Source: UBA4582 sp002389265 (GTDB lineage: Bacteria; Pseudomonadota; Gammaproteobacteria; Pseudomonadales; Azotimanducaceae). Taken from it: DNA of 64,000 bases. The stretch spans positions 620,001 to 684,000 of the forward strand of contig CALSRT010000002.1 of assembly GCA_943788825.1 (NCBI GenBank), read 5' to 3'. A program made the translations under genes and the position numbers. The notes beneath the pieces are model-generated. The model ran no database searches and was not told the origin of the DNA. It saw only the letters and a program-made list of their open reading frames with translations. Positions 25,437 to 33,971 of the stretch are shown one piece after another; within the stretch, counting starts at the first letter, position 1, and every line of letters begins with the position of its first letter.

Positions 25437-25502
25437 AAATTATGCCTTGGCATCCATCTGCTAAACTTGCCAATAACTCAATGCGATTGATGTGGCGATT
25501 TA

Positions 25503-26762
25503 ATGATATTCAAATACTGTTCGATATATTTTTCATTTCTGTGGCTAGTGGGAAGCGGGACTTTTGCCCTGGCCGAAAGTGTGCAAGGTATTTCGCTCAC
25601 CCGGCTCGATCGAATCGATCAAATGGCGCAGCAATATATTCAAGAGGGCCGAATTCCTCCGGTTGTTTATGCCGTTGCACGAAGGGGAGAAATAGTGCGG
25701 ATGGCAACCGTTGGCGCGGCTGAGAAGGATGATATTTTCCGTATCTATTCCATGACAAAACCTGTGACTACAGTTGCGGTTTTGCAGTTGTATGAGGCCG
25801 GGAAATTTCTCCTCACCGATCCGGTTTCACGTTATCTTCCGGAATTTCAAAATCCCCAAGTCTATGTCGGCGTCGATCAAAATGGTGTGGTCCAAACCAA
25901 AGCGGCAGCTAAGCCGATCACGATTGAAGATCTTCTGACCCACACGGCGGGACTGACATATGACGATCCGACTTCAACTGGCGTACCGTTTATTTACAGT
26001 ACGGCGGACATATGGTCTGCAAAGACTGTCGCAGAATTTTCGACCAAGGTTGCTGCCTTACCCCTGATGTTCGAGCCAGGTTCGCGGTGGCATTACAGCG
26101 TGGCGCACGAAATTTTAGGCTATCTGGTTGCAGTAGTATCGGGTCAGTCGTTCGATCAGTATGTTTCAGCGGAGATTTTTGAGCCTCTCGGCATGAAGGA
26201 CACCAGTTTTGTTTTGCCGAACAGTAAGGTGTCACGGTTGCGCGATCGATACGCTCGAGTCGAAGAGACTATGAGCTTATCGGAAGAGGCTGCGACCAGC
26301 GCCTACCTCTCTGCCGATAAGCTTCCCTATGGGGGTGGAGGTCTGCTGTCTACGGCGGCCGATTACATGAGGTTCGCACAGATGTTGCTCGATGGCGGCC
26401 AGCTTGATGGCCATCGAATACTCGGTCGGAAAACTGTAGATCTGATGCTGATGGATCATGTTGGTGACTTTGCGGAACCTAAGCTGGGTGATGAGTGGGT
26501 TGGCAGAACTGAAAATCGTAGCGGCGAAATGCACCTGGGATTGGGTTACGGTTATGGCGGCTATGTGGTCACTGACGTTGCTGCGAATGACGTGCCCGGC
26601 TCAGTCGGCACCTATTCATGGGGTGGTACGGCGAGCACCTATTTTTTCGTGGACCGCCAGGAACAGCTGATAGGGCTGTTTCTGACCCAGCTGACACCTT
26701 CTGATAGTTACCCGCTACGAGCGCAGTTTCGCGGACTGGTTTATCAAGCCTTGGAGGACTGA
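25503..26762 (+). CDS. Serine hydrolase, family VIII esterase-like
   Basis: The 419-residue protein starts with a signal peptide (MIFKYCSIYFSFLWLVGSG, then TFALA), so it is exported. It has the beta-lactamase-fold catalytic residues S83-M-T-K86 (YSMTKPVTT) and Y198-S-V200 (WHYSVAHEI), with WGG in YSWGGTAST replacing the KTG box. Y-S-V with W-G-G is the pattern of EstB-type family VIII esterases rather than beta-lactamases. It is unrelated at detailed level to the serine hydrolase at 4210-5538. Downstream lie the tRNA-associated repeats. Confidence 0.88.
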   Translation: MIFKYCSIYFSFLWLVGSGTFALAESVQGISLTRLDRIDQMAQQYIQEGRIPPVVYAVARRGEIVRMATVGAAEKDDIFRIYSMTKPVTTVAVLQLYEAGKFLLTDPVSRYLPEFQNPQVYVGVDQNGVVQTKAAAKPITIEDLLTHTAGLTYDDPTSTGVPFIYSTADIWSAKTVAEFSTKVAALPLMFEPGSRWHYSVAHEILGYLVAVVSGQSFDQYVSAEIFEPLGMKDTSFVLPNSKVSRLRDRYARVEETMSLSEEAATSAYLSADKLPYGGGGLLSTAADYMRFAQMLLDGGQLDGHRILGRKTVDLMLMDHVGDFAEPKLGDEWVGRTENRSGEMHLGLGYGYGGYVVTDVAANDVPGSVGTYSWGGTASTYFFVDRQEQLIGLFLTQLTPSDSYPLRAQFRGLVYQALED

Positions 26763-26810
26763 GTTGGCTAATTTCGGGACACACATCACCGTCGCGTCAT
26801 TAAAAAGGGG

Positions 26811-27228
26811 GGGGAGTTCGTTGACGCATGTTGTATTACTGGGGGGGTGCCTTTCGTGATTTTCGCCTTTGGCGAAAACACTGTCGGCCGTGATTTTGCG
26901 CTTTGCGCAAAACACGTTGGTGGCCAGCGGGGAGTGTGGCAGACGAAATCGGGGGAGTTCGTTGACGCATGTTGTATTACTGGGGGGGGTGCCTTTCGTG
27001 ATTTTCGCCGTTGGCGAAAACACTGTCGGCCGTGATTTTGCGCTTTGCGCAAAACACGTTGGTGGCCAGAGCGGGGCGCGTAGTCCGTGGCAGCGATCCG
27101 ATGGAATCGGGGGAGTTCGTTGACGCATGTTGTATTACTGGGGGGGGGTGCCTTTCGTGATTTTCGCCGTTGGCGAAAACACTGTCGGCCGTGATTTTGC
27201 GCTTTGCGCAAAACACGTTGGTGGCCAG
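26811..27228 (-). repeat. Three tandem repeats each beginning with the tRNA-Phe 3' end (rtT-like)
   Basis: Three copies of a core of about 117 bp lie at 26811-26927, 26952-27069 and 27110-27228, with periods of 141 and 158 bp. Read in the tRNA direction, each core begins with the tRNA 3' end (CTGGCCACCA). Two hairpins (GTGTTTTGCGC/GCGCAAAATCAC and GTGTTTTCGCC/GGCGAAAATCAC), a C-run, and a block ending in GCGTCAACGAACTCCCC follow. The C-run is 9, 8 and 7 long going away from the tRNA. The layout is like the rtT repeats after E. coli tyrT. The cores are nearly identical; the spacers differ. Confidence 0.85.
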
Positions 27229-27294
27229 AGGTGGAATCGAACCACCGACACAGGGATTTTCAATCCCTTGCTCTACCGACTGAGCTATCTGGCC
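27219..27294 (-). tRNA. tRNA-Phe (GAA)
   Basis: The 76-nt cloverleaf on the minus strand has acceptor GGCCAGA/TCTGGCC, D-arm with GCTCAGTCGGTAGAGC, anticodon loop TTGAAAA closed by AGGGA/TCCCT (anticodon GAA), T-loop GTTCGATTC and an encoded CCA. It is followed directly by the first tandem repeat. No other tRNA was seen. Confidence 0.95.
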
Positions 27295-27523
27295 ATTTGT
27301 CCAAACGAGCGCGTATTAGACCGAAGGCCGGGCTTTGAGTCAAGGTGTCCGGGGTGGTTCGCGAAATTATATTGTTCAGTAGCAGATGGGCGCTGAGGCT
27401 TGAGGCGAGCGACAGGTCTAGATTCTGGCCTTTAGAGGCGTTCTGATTGTGTTATATTTACACCTAGCGGGATGTTATCTAAGCCCCCAATGACGGGGAG
27501 TGCCGGCCTAAAGAGTAGATTTT

Positions 27524-28615
27524 ATGGGAAAGTTAACGGGTGTTTTAATGGGCCTGATGTTGGCCATGCCAGGTCTTGCCGAAGAAGATAAGCTGCTGAA
27601 TGTCTATAACTGGGTAGACTATATTGGGCCAGATACCATCAAGATCTTCGAGGCTCGAACGGGAATCAAGGTCACCTATGATGTTTTTGACAGCAACGAT
27701 GTCTTGCAGGGCAAGTTACTGGCGGGGAGTTCTGGGTTTGATGTGGTCGTGCCGACCTCGGGATACCATGCTCGTTTGATGCAAGCTGGTGCCTTTCAGC
27801 GCCTTGACCATGCCAAGTTGCCCAATTTGAAGCATATGGATCCAGTGCTGATGAAGCAATTGGAGCGCTTTGATCCGGGAAATCAGTATGGGATACCCTA
27901 TTTGTGGGGTACAACGGGATTGGGTATCAACCGTCAACTGGTGACTCAAATGCTGGGGGAGGGTGCGCCAGTGGACAGTTGGGCGCTGGTGTTCGAGCCA
28001 GGTAATCTGGAAAAGTTGAAGGCCTGTGGTGTTTCGTTCCTCGACGCCTATGACGAATTGTTCCCTGCGGTTCTGGCTTATCAGGGGCTGGATCCAACTG
28101 CTCAAGATGCTGAGTTGTTCAGTAAAGCGGTGGTGCCGGTGCTTGCTGCAGTCAGCCCCCATGTCACTTATTTTCACTCATCCAAATATATTAATGACCT
28201 GGCGAACGGTGATATCTGTGTCGCGTTGGGGTGGTCAGGAGATATTCTGCAGGCTAGTAGGCGGGCGAGCGAGGCGAATCTGCCCTTCACGATTGAGTAC
28301 CATATGCCGAAGGAAGGTACGGTGCTGTGGTTCGATATGCTGGCCATTCCCGTCGATGCGCCGCACCCTGAAAATGCGCTGAAGTTCATCAACTTCCTGA
28401 TGGAGCCTGAGATTATTGCGGGCGTATCCAATCAGGTGCGTTATGCGAATGCTAACTTGAGTGCTAACGAGTTCGTAGACAAGAGCGTATTGGAAAATTC
28501 AGGTATTTATCCCACCAAAGAGATGAGCGAGAAAAACTTTATCTTGCCGCCTTACCCACAGAAGATTGATCGTAAAGCGCTGCGCATGTGGTCCAAAATC
28601 AAGAGCGGTCGTTAG
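27524..28615 (+). CDS. potF: Polyamine ABC transporter substrate-binding protein (PotF-like)
   Basis: The 363-residue periplasmic protein has a short signal peptide (cleavage near GLAEED). It then begins LLNVYNWVDYIGPDTI, the usual start of PotD/PotF-type spermidine or putrescine binders. It ends with YPQKIDRKALRMWSKIK, also typical. It would capture putrescine or a related polyamine and deliver it to the PotGHI-like complex encoded directly downstream. Binding preference cannot be read with confidence; the catabolic genes nearby favour putrescine. Confidence 0.92.
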   Translation: MGKLTGVLMGLMLAMPGLAEEDKLLNVYNWVDYIGPDTIKIFEARTGIKVTYDVFDSNDVLQGKLLAGSSGFDVVVPTSGYHARLMQAGAFQRLDHAKLPNLKHMDPVLMKQLERFDPGNQYGIPYLWGTTGLGINRQLVTQMLGEGAPVDSWALVFEPGNLEKLKACGVSFLDAYDELFPAVLAYQGLDPTAQDAELFSKAVVPVLAAVSPHVTYFHSSKYINDLANGDICVALGWSGDILQASRRASEANLPFTIEYHMPKEGTVLWFDMLAIPVDAPHPENALKFINFLMEPEIIAGVSNQVRYANANLSANEFVDKSVLENSGIYPTKEMSEKNFILPPYPQKIDRKALRMWSKIKSGR

Positions 28616-28638
28616 TTATCGCCACAGCTGAGTAAAAG

Positions 28639-29760
28639 GTGAATCGCCAAATAATGAATGACGCTAAAGTGCATTGTGCTGTTGAGGTTGTGAACGTATC
28701 GAAGTATTTCGATGATGTGGCGGCTGTGGATCAGGTCAACCTTAAAATCAACAAGGGCGAGATATTTGCGCTGCTGGGTGGGTCTGGCTGTGGTAAGACA
28801 ACCTTGCTACGTATGCTGGCGGGTTTCGAGAAGCCCAGTCTGGGTGATATCAAGATCAACGGTGTGTCGGTGCTCAACAGTCCGCCCTATCAGCGTCCCG
28901 TTAATATGATGTTTCAGTCTTACGCGTTGTTTCCCCATATGACGGTAGAGCAAAATATTGCCTTTGGTTTGAAGCAAGACAAGCTGCCAGCGGCGCAAAT
29001 TGTCGCGCGGGTGACTGAGGTGCTTGGCCTGGTGCAAATGGAGAAGTTTCGCAGCAGAAAGCCCGCCCAATTATCCGGCGGTCAACAACAGCGGGTGGCG
29101 CTAGCCCGCAGTCTGGCGAAGAAGCCGGCGTTGTTGCTGTTGGATGAACCGATGGGTGCACTCGACAAAAAGCTGAGAATGCAGATGCAGCTGGAGCTGG
29201 CTAATATCATTGAAAGTGTTGGCGTGACCTGCGTGATGGTCACCCACGACCAGGAAGAAGCCATGACCATGGCCGACAGAATTGCCATCATGGACCAAGG
29301 TCGGATTATGCAGGTGGGCCAGCCGCGAGAGATTTATGAGTTTCCGAACAGCAAGCTGACCGCAGAGTTCATTGGCTCTATCAACCTGTTCAAGGCAGTG
29401 GTGTCTGGTGGCGAACTGACCTGTGACGAGTTGCCCGGACAGGTGGTGGCAGGTGAGGCCAATGCCGCATTCGACGGGCCGTGCTATGTGGCACTGCGGC
29501 CGGAAAAAATTCGCCTCGAAGCGGGTAGAAACCTTGACGCGAAAAATTGTGCCGCCGGTAAAGTGAATGATATTGCCTATTTAGGCAGCCATAATGTGAT
29601 TCACGTGCGTCTCGATGTAGGCGCAGGACAGGGTAAAGTAGTGCAGGTGCATGTCAGTAATTTCGCCCGTCATGCCACGCAAACCTTCGACTTCGAGCAA
29701 TCAGTGGTTCTGTCTTGGGATCAGGATGCCGTGGTATTGATCAAAGCGGATCAGCCATGA
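28639..29760 (+). CDS. potG: Polyamine ABC transporter ATP-binding protein (PotG-like)
   Basis: The 373-residue ATPase has Walker A GGSGCGKTT (about residues 48-56), signature LSGGQQQR, Walker B LLLLDEP with a D-loop, and H-loop VMVTHDQEEA. A TOBE-type C-terminal domain follows from about residue 290. It powers uptake through the two permeases encoded next. The start is either GTG at 28639 or ATG at 28654; neither has a strong ribosome binding site. Its stop overlaps the next start as ATGA. Confidence 0.93.
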   Translation: MNRQIMNDAKVHCAVEVVNVSKYFDDVAAVDQVNLKINKGEIFALLGGSGCGKTTLLRMLAGFEKPSLGDIKINGVSVLNSPPYQRPVNMMFQSYALFPHMTVEQNIAFGLKQDKLPAAQIVARVTEVLGLVQMEKFRSRKPAQLSGGQQQRVALARSLAKKPALLLLDEPMGALDKKLRMQMQLELANIIESVGVTCVMVTHDQEEAMTMADRIAIMDQGRIMQVGQPREIYEFPNSKLTAEFIGSINLFKAVVSGGELTCDELPGQVVAGEANAAFDGPCYVALRPEKIRLEAGRNLDAKNCAAGKVNDIAYLGSHNVIHVRLDVGAGQGKVVQVHVSNFARHATQTFDFEQSVVLSWDQDAVVLIKADQP

Positions 29761-30647
29761 AAGGGGTCTTTGCCCACAAATTTTGGGTTATCGTGTGGCC
29801 CTATATCTGGATGCTGGTGTTTTTCGCCCTGCCATTTGGCTTTATTCTGAAGATCAGCCTGGCGGAGTCGATGATTGCGATGCCGCCTTATAGCGATATC
29901 TGGTCCTGGTCGGATGGACGCCTCACCTGGTTGGGATCACTCGACAATTACCGGTTCCTGCTAGAAGACGATCTGTACTATCTCGCCTACTTCAATTCAT
30001 TGCGGCTGGCAGCGGTCTCGACGGTGCTGTGTTTGTTCATCGCCTATCCCATGGCTTATGGGATTTCGCGGATGGAGGAGCCCTACCGCAGTTTGTTCCT
30101 GTTATTGGTGATCTTGCCATCCTGGACTTCCTTTTTGATTCGGATTTATGCCTGGATAGGCTTGTTAAAAACCAACGGCTTGGTCAATCACTTTTTCATG
30201 TCGGTGGGTTTGGTAGATGAACCGCTGACGATGCTCCATTCTGACTTTGCGATTTATCTGGGTATCGTTTATGGCTACCTGCCGTTTATGATTCTGCCGA
30301 TTTATGCCAACTTGATGAAGCTGGACCATTCGCTGATTGAGGCGGGTTATGATTTGGGCGCCCGACCCTGGAAAGTGTTCCTGACGATTATCCTGCCATT
30401 GTCGATGAGTGGCGTGGTGGCGGGATGTTTCCTGGTATTTATTCCGGCAGTAGGTGAATTTATCATTCCAGACCTGCTCGGTGGGCCTGATACGCTGATG
30501 ATAGGCAAGGTGCTTTGGCAAGAATTTTTTGTCAACCGAGACTGGCCTGTCGCCTCGGCGATCGCCGTGGTGATGTTGACGTTCCTGATTGTCCCGATCT
30601 ATTTCTACCGCCGCTTAGAGATGAAGCAATTGGGGGTGGGGGAATGA
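29757..30647 (+). CDS. potH: Polyamine ABC transporter permease (PotH-like)
   Basis: This inner-membrane permease of 296 residues has about six helices and the cytoplasmic EAA loop (LIEAGYDLGARPWKVFLTIILP) that contacts the ATPase. The ATG at 29757 overlaps the potG stop (ATGA) and gives a normal N-terminus (MKGVFAHKFWVIVWPYIW); the frame is open further upstream. It is translationally coupled to both neighbours. Confidence 0.92.
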   Translation: MKGVFAHKFWVIVWPYIWMLVFFALPFGFILKISLAESMIAMPPYSDIWSWSDGRLTWLGSLDNYRFLLEDDLYYLAYFNSLRLAAVSTVLCLFIAYPMAYGISRMEEPYRSLFLLLVILPSWTSFLIRIYAWIGLLKTNGLVNHFFMSVGLVDEPLTMLHSDFAIYLGIVYGYLPFMILPIYANLMKLDHSLIEAGYDLGARPWKVFLTIILPLSMSGVVAGCFLVFIPAVGEFIIPDLLGGPDTLMIGKVLWQEFFVNRDWPVASAIAVVMLTFLIVPIYFYRRLEMKQLGVGE

Positions 30648-31459
30648 AGATCTCACGCTACTTACTGTTGGCGGGATTGGTGTTTCTGTATTTTCCGCTG
30701 CTGGTGCTCGTCATTTACTCATTCAATGAGTCACGGCTGGTAACGATCTGGACCGAGTTTTCCGTGAAGTGGTACCTTGAGTTGCTTGAAGATCGGCAAT
30801 TGATGGACGCGTTTTTCTTGAGCCTGCAGATTGCCTGCTCCACGGCCTTTATGTCGGTATTACTGGGTACCATCGCGGCTTATGTGCTGGTGAAGTTTGG
30901 GCGCTTTCCAGGTCAGACCCTGTTCAGCAGTATGATCATTGCGCCCTTGGTAATGCCTGAGGTGATTACCGGTCTGTCCTTGTTATTGCTGTTTGTCGGT
31001 CTGGGCAATTGGTTAGGTTGGCCCGCGTCGAGGGGTGCCATGACAATCTGGATTGCCCACGTGACGTTCAGTGTCGCGTTTGTCACCATCGTGATCACCT
31101 CGCGGCTTAGAGAAATGGACAGCTCGTTGGAAGAGGCCGCAATGGACCTGGGTGCGACGCCGCTGAAGGTGTTCCTCGTGATTACGTTGCCACTGATCAG
31201 CCCAGCGCTGATATCGGGCTGGTTGTTGGCGTTCACCCTGTCTCTGGATGACCTGGTGATCGCCAGTTTTGTCTCAGGTCCGGGTTCAAGCACGCTGCCG
31301 ATGGTGATCTATTCGAGTGTTCGCCTGGGTGTCAGCCCTAAGATTAATGCCTTGGCAACGATTTTTGTGGGTTTGATTTTGGTGGGGTCGTTTGTTTTCT
31401 GGTGGTCTATGCAGCGTTGGACACGCTATAGCGCTGCGAAGACTTCAGGTCAGCAGTAA
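30644..31459 (+). CDS. potI: Polyamine ABC transporter permease (PotI-like)
   Basis: This second permease of 271 residues has six predicted helices and the EAA loop (LEEAAMDLGATPLKVFLVITLP). The ATG at 30644 overlaps the potH stop (ATGA) and gives the normal N-terminus MKISRYLLLAGLVFLYFP. It completes the four-gene transporter. Its stop codon lies inside a large stem-loop shared with the converging receptor gene. Confidence 0.92.
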   Translation: MKISRYLLLAGLVFLYFPLLVLVIYSFNESRLVTIWTEFSVKWYLELLEDRQLMDAFFLSLQIACSTAFMSVLLGTIAAYVLVKFGRFPGQTLFSSMIIAPLVMPEVITGLSLLLLFVGLGNWLGWPASRGAMTIWIAHVTFSVAFVTIVITSRLREMDSSLEEAAMDLGATPLKVFLVITLPLISPALISGWLLAFTLSLDDLVIASFVSGPGSSTLPMVIYSSVRLGVSPKINALATIFVGLILVGSFVFWWSMQRWTRYSAAKTSGQQ

Positions 31460-31490
31460 ACCCGCTGGAAGGGGTTTACTACTGACTTGA
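31446..31490. terminator. Large stem-loop between converging genes
   Basis: GTCAG-c-AGTAAACCC (31449-31463) pairs with GGGTTTACT-a-CTGAC (31472-31486), and the stem extends a few bases further. There is no T-run. It lies at the potI stop and 22 bp beyond the TonB-receptor stop, so it may end or protect both transcripts. Confidence 0.45.
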
Positions 31491-31511
31491 CCAAGCCCGG
31501 TAGGGGTTGGT

Positions 31512-33884
31512 TTAGAAGTCGAGACTGTATCTCAGGCCGAATACTCTAGGTCGTTTCGGTCCAAAGAAGTGCGAAGGAAGAATGCCGCCGTTATTATTTT
31601 GGCCATCAAAGGTCTCGGCGTTGGTTAGGTTTTCTGCATACAACCCGACCTTCCAGTCATTGTCAGACTCGTAGCTGACCCTCAGTGTGACATCGGCGTA
31701 GGAATCAATCTTGGTTTCCTGCAGGTTTTCAAAACCACCGCCCCGTTCTGATTCCCAGTAGACTTCTAAGCTCGTGGTGATTGCGCCGTTACTGGCGAGC
31801 GGAAAGTTGCCGTTAAGTACCGCTGCGCCGGTGAATTCTGGAGCCCAAAACAGACTACTGCCTTCACAGCTGTCTTCTGTGTCGCCACCGCAGATACTTT
31901 GTAGCTGTGTGGCCTCTGTATCTAGACTGGACAGTGCCAGGTAGAGGTCGAAGTTGTCATTCAAAATGGTTCTGACACTGCCCTCAAAGCCCCACCCATC
32001 AACCTGGCCGACATTTTTGACCGCTGCTGCGCCGCCGTCAAAAACCAGCACCTGCAGGTCCTTATAATCATAGAGGAACGCAGACAAATTGAGTTCAGTC
32101 CTGCCATCGAACAAGCTGCCTTTATAGCCAATTTCCCATGAATCGACTGTCTCGGGATCGAATGCATTTGGTCGATAACCATCAGCCTGAGTCAGATCGG
32201 TTGCGCCGCCGCCGACGGGAACGCCGGTTGCATCTTCCAGGGCAAAACTACCAAAGCCGCCAGACTTGAAGCCTTCCGTGAAACTGGCATACAACAGAGT
32301 GTCATTGTTCGGCTGAAACTTCATGATGGCCCGGGCCTGAGTGTCGTTCCAGGATTTGCTATCAGAGATGGCGCCGTCTGTGGCAAAGGTATAGGCCCAG
32401 TAGGGGCCCAGATCACTTTCCGGTGTCGGTACATTGATGGCGAAGTCTTTCTTGTCGTTGCTGTAACGAACGCCAAGACCAAGGCTCCACTGTTCCGAGA
32501 GGTCGTAATTGACGTCGACATAAGCGCCCCAGCCAGAGTAGTCGCCAATGATGCGACCGGTTTCTGTTAGGTTGCCATCAGCGCTAGGTGAGAACTCAGA
32601 GCCGTAGTAAGCATATAAATCCGCGCAGCCAGTAAAGGTCGTGCCAGAGTTATAGTAGGCCCCGTAGTACTGGCAGAAGTAGTCTTCCGCACCAGAAAAC
32701 TTGAACAAGGTGTCGATGTTCTCTTTGTAGTAGGACGCGCCGGCGTACCACGATAAGGCGCCGTCACTGTTCGACGCTAGGCGAATTTCTTGTTGAAAGT
32801 AGTCGCCTTTTTGGTCTTGCCCGTAGTTGTTGATGTTCAACGGTGTGCCGTCGTAATCCTCGGTGTAGTAGTACTCGTGATCTTTATAGCCGGTATTGGA
32901 AGTTATTGTTGCAAAGCCCAGGTCGTATTCGAGTTGCAAGCCCAGGGTCAGAATCTCGGCGTCATCTCGATCACCGCCAGAACGATCGACATTCGCGTCT
33001 TGCTCCCCGCCCCCTAAGTTGACGTCACCCAAGGCGGCTTCAAAGGTTTCCCAAATTACGCCGGTCTCTATCGCTCGATAAACTGAGCCCGATTGCTCCC
33101 GGTCTTCATATTCGGCGGTGCCACGAGCCGTGAGGTTGTCGCCGATAAAGGTACCCGACAGGCGCAGGGCAGACTTGTCATGGGCGATAAGTTGGCTGCC
33201 GTCAAATAGGTTGTCGACAAATCCGTCTTGCTCGGAATGATAGCCAGCAATCCGCAGCGCAAAGCTGTCGTTGACAGGAATATTCACAGCGCCTTCAGCT
33301 CTAAGCCGATTGCTCTGGCCTGCATCCAGGTCAAGATAGCCATCCATTTCATCGGCAATCTTGGCTTTCGCGGTATAGACGCTGAAGGCACCGCCGATAG
33401 AGTTTCGACCAAACAAAAAGCCTTGCGGCCCACGAAGGATTTCTGCTCGCTCCATATCGAACAAGCTGGTGACCGCTGAACCATTCCGGCCTTCGTAAAG
33501 ATCGTTTTTGAAAAAAGCCGCTGAGGGGTCGCCGCCAACGCCAAAGTCTTGGGTACGTACACCGCGAACACTGATGGCATCGATAAAGCTGTCTTGACTA
33601 TTGCCAGAGACGCCTGGGGTGAATGACACCAGATCCTTGACGTCGTTCAGGTTAACGTCTCTGACGAAATCGCCAGTTAATGCCGTAATCGCCAAGGGTA
33701 CGTCTTGTACCGATTCACTGCGTTTGGTGGCTGTAACAACCACTTCCTCGAGTATTCGATTCTCGGCGCTGGCCTGAGCTGCGAGGCTCGAGGCGATGAC
33801 CATGGCGATGCCGTGTGCCAAGGGCGAAGGTCTGAAGCGCAAGCCTGGATGACGCTGAAACGATTTAGGATCAATACGAGTCAC
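31512..33884 (-). CDS. TonB-dependent receptor
   Basis: The 790-residue outer-membrane receptor has a signal peptide (cleavage near AQASAEN), a TonB-box-like segment (LEEVVVTATKR), a plug domain (about 50-165) and a 22-strand barrel ending FGLRYSLDF. The start is GTG at 33884, with GGAGG 5 bp upstream. The cargo is unknown. The gene lies between a polyamine importer and polyamine-degrading enzymes, so uptake of a polyamine-containing compound is a reasonable guess, but siderophore or glycan transport is equally usual for this family. Confidence 0.92.
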   Translation of the reverse strand: MTRIDPKSFQRHPGLRFRPSPLAHGIAMVIASSLAAQASAENRILEEVVVTATKRSESVQDVPLAITALTGDFVRDVNLNDVKDLVSFTPGVSGNSQDSFIDAISVRGVRTQDFGVGGDPSAAFFKNDLYEGRNGSAVTSLFDMERAEILRGPQGFLFGRNSIGGAFSVYTAKAKIADEMDGYLDLDAGQSNRLRAEGAVNIPVNDSFALRIAGYHSEQDGFVDNLFDGSQLIAHDKSALRLSGTFIGDNLTARGTAEYEDREQSGSVYRAIETGVIWETFEAALGDVNLGGGEQDANVDRSGGDRDDAEILTLGLQLEYDLGFATITSNTGYKDHEYYYTEDYDGTPLNINNYGQDQKGDYFQQEIRLASNSDGALSWYAGASYYKENIDTLFKFSGAEDYFCQYYGAYYNSGTTFTGCADLYAYYGSEFSPSADGNLTETGRIIGDYSGWGAYVDVNYDLSEQWSLGLGVRYSNDKKDFAINVPTPESDLGPYWAYTFATDGAISDSKSWNDTQARAIMKFQPNNDTLLYASFTEGFKSGGFGSFALEDATGVPVGGGATDLTQADGYRPNAFDPETVDSWEIGYKGSLFDGRTELNLSAFLYDYKDLQVLVFDGGAAAVKNVGQVDGWGFEGSVRTILNDNFDLYLALSSLDTEATQLQSICGGDTEDSCEGSSLFWAPEFTGAAVLNGNFPLASNGAITTSLEVYWESERGGGFENLQETKIDSYADVTLRVSYESDNDWKVGLYAENLTNAETFDGQNNNGGILPSHFFGPKRPRVFGLRYSLDF

Positions 33885-33971
33885 ATAACCTCCAAATAGT
33901 TCGGTTGTTGGAGATAAATTAAACGATTTGACGCGGCAGGTATAGATCTCGATGAATTTGTTTTTGTCCGA

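Larger units (their letters stand above)
24986..25502. other. Stretch with repeat copy, gene remnant and short tandem repeat
   Basis: Between the membrane protein and the serine hydrolase lie the right direct repeat, the isoprenylcysteine methyltransferase remnant and a 12-bp tandem repeat. No intact gene was found. Confidence 0.5.

Noticed and set aside
26786..27216. Long overlapping open frames on both strands across the tandem repeats
   Set aside because: They are translations of the tRNA-associated repeats; the same peptides recur in every frame, and the hairpins explain the sequence better.
26811..27228. Possible CRISPR array
   Set aside because: The repeats are about 117 bp with only three copies, and each carries tRNA sequence; no cas genes are nearby.
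27219..27294. Integrative element inserted at the tRNA
   Set aside because: No integrase gene or element-like content lies on either side; the 10-12 bp tRNA-end copies are too close together to bound an element.
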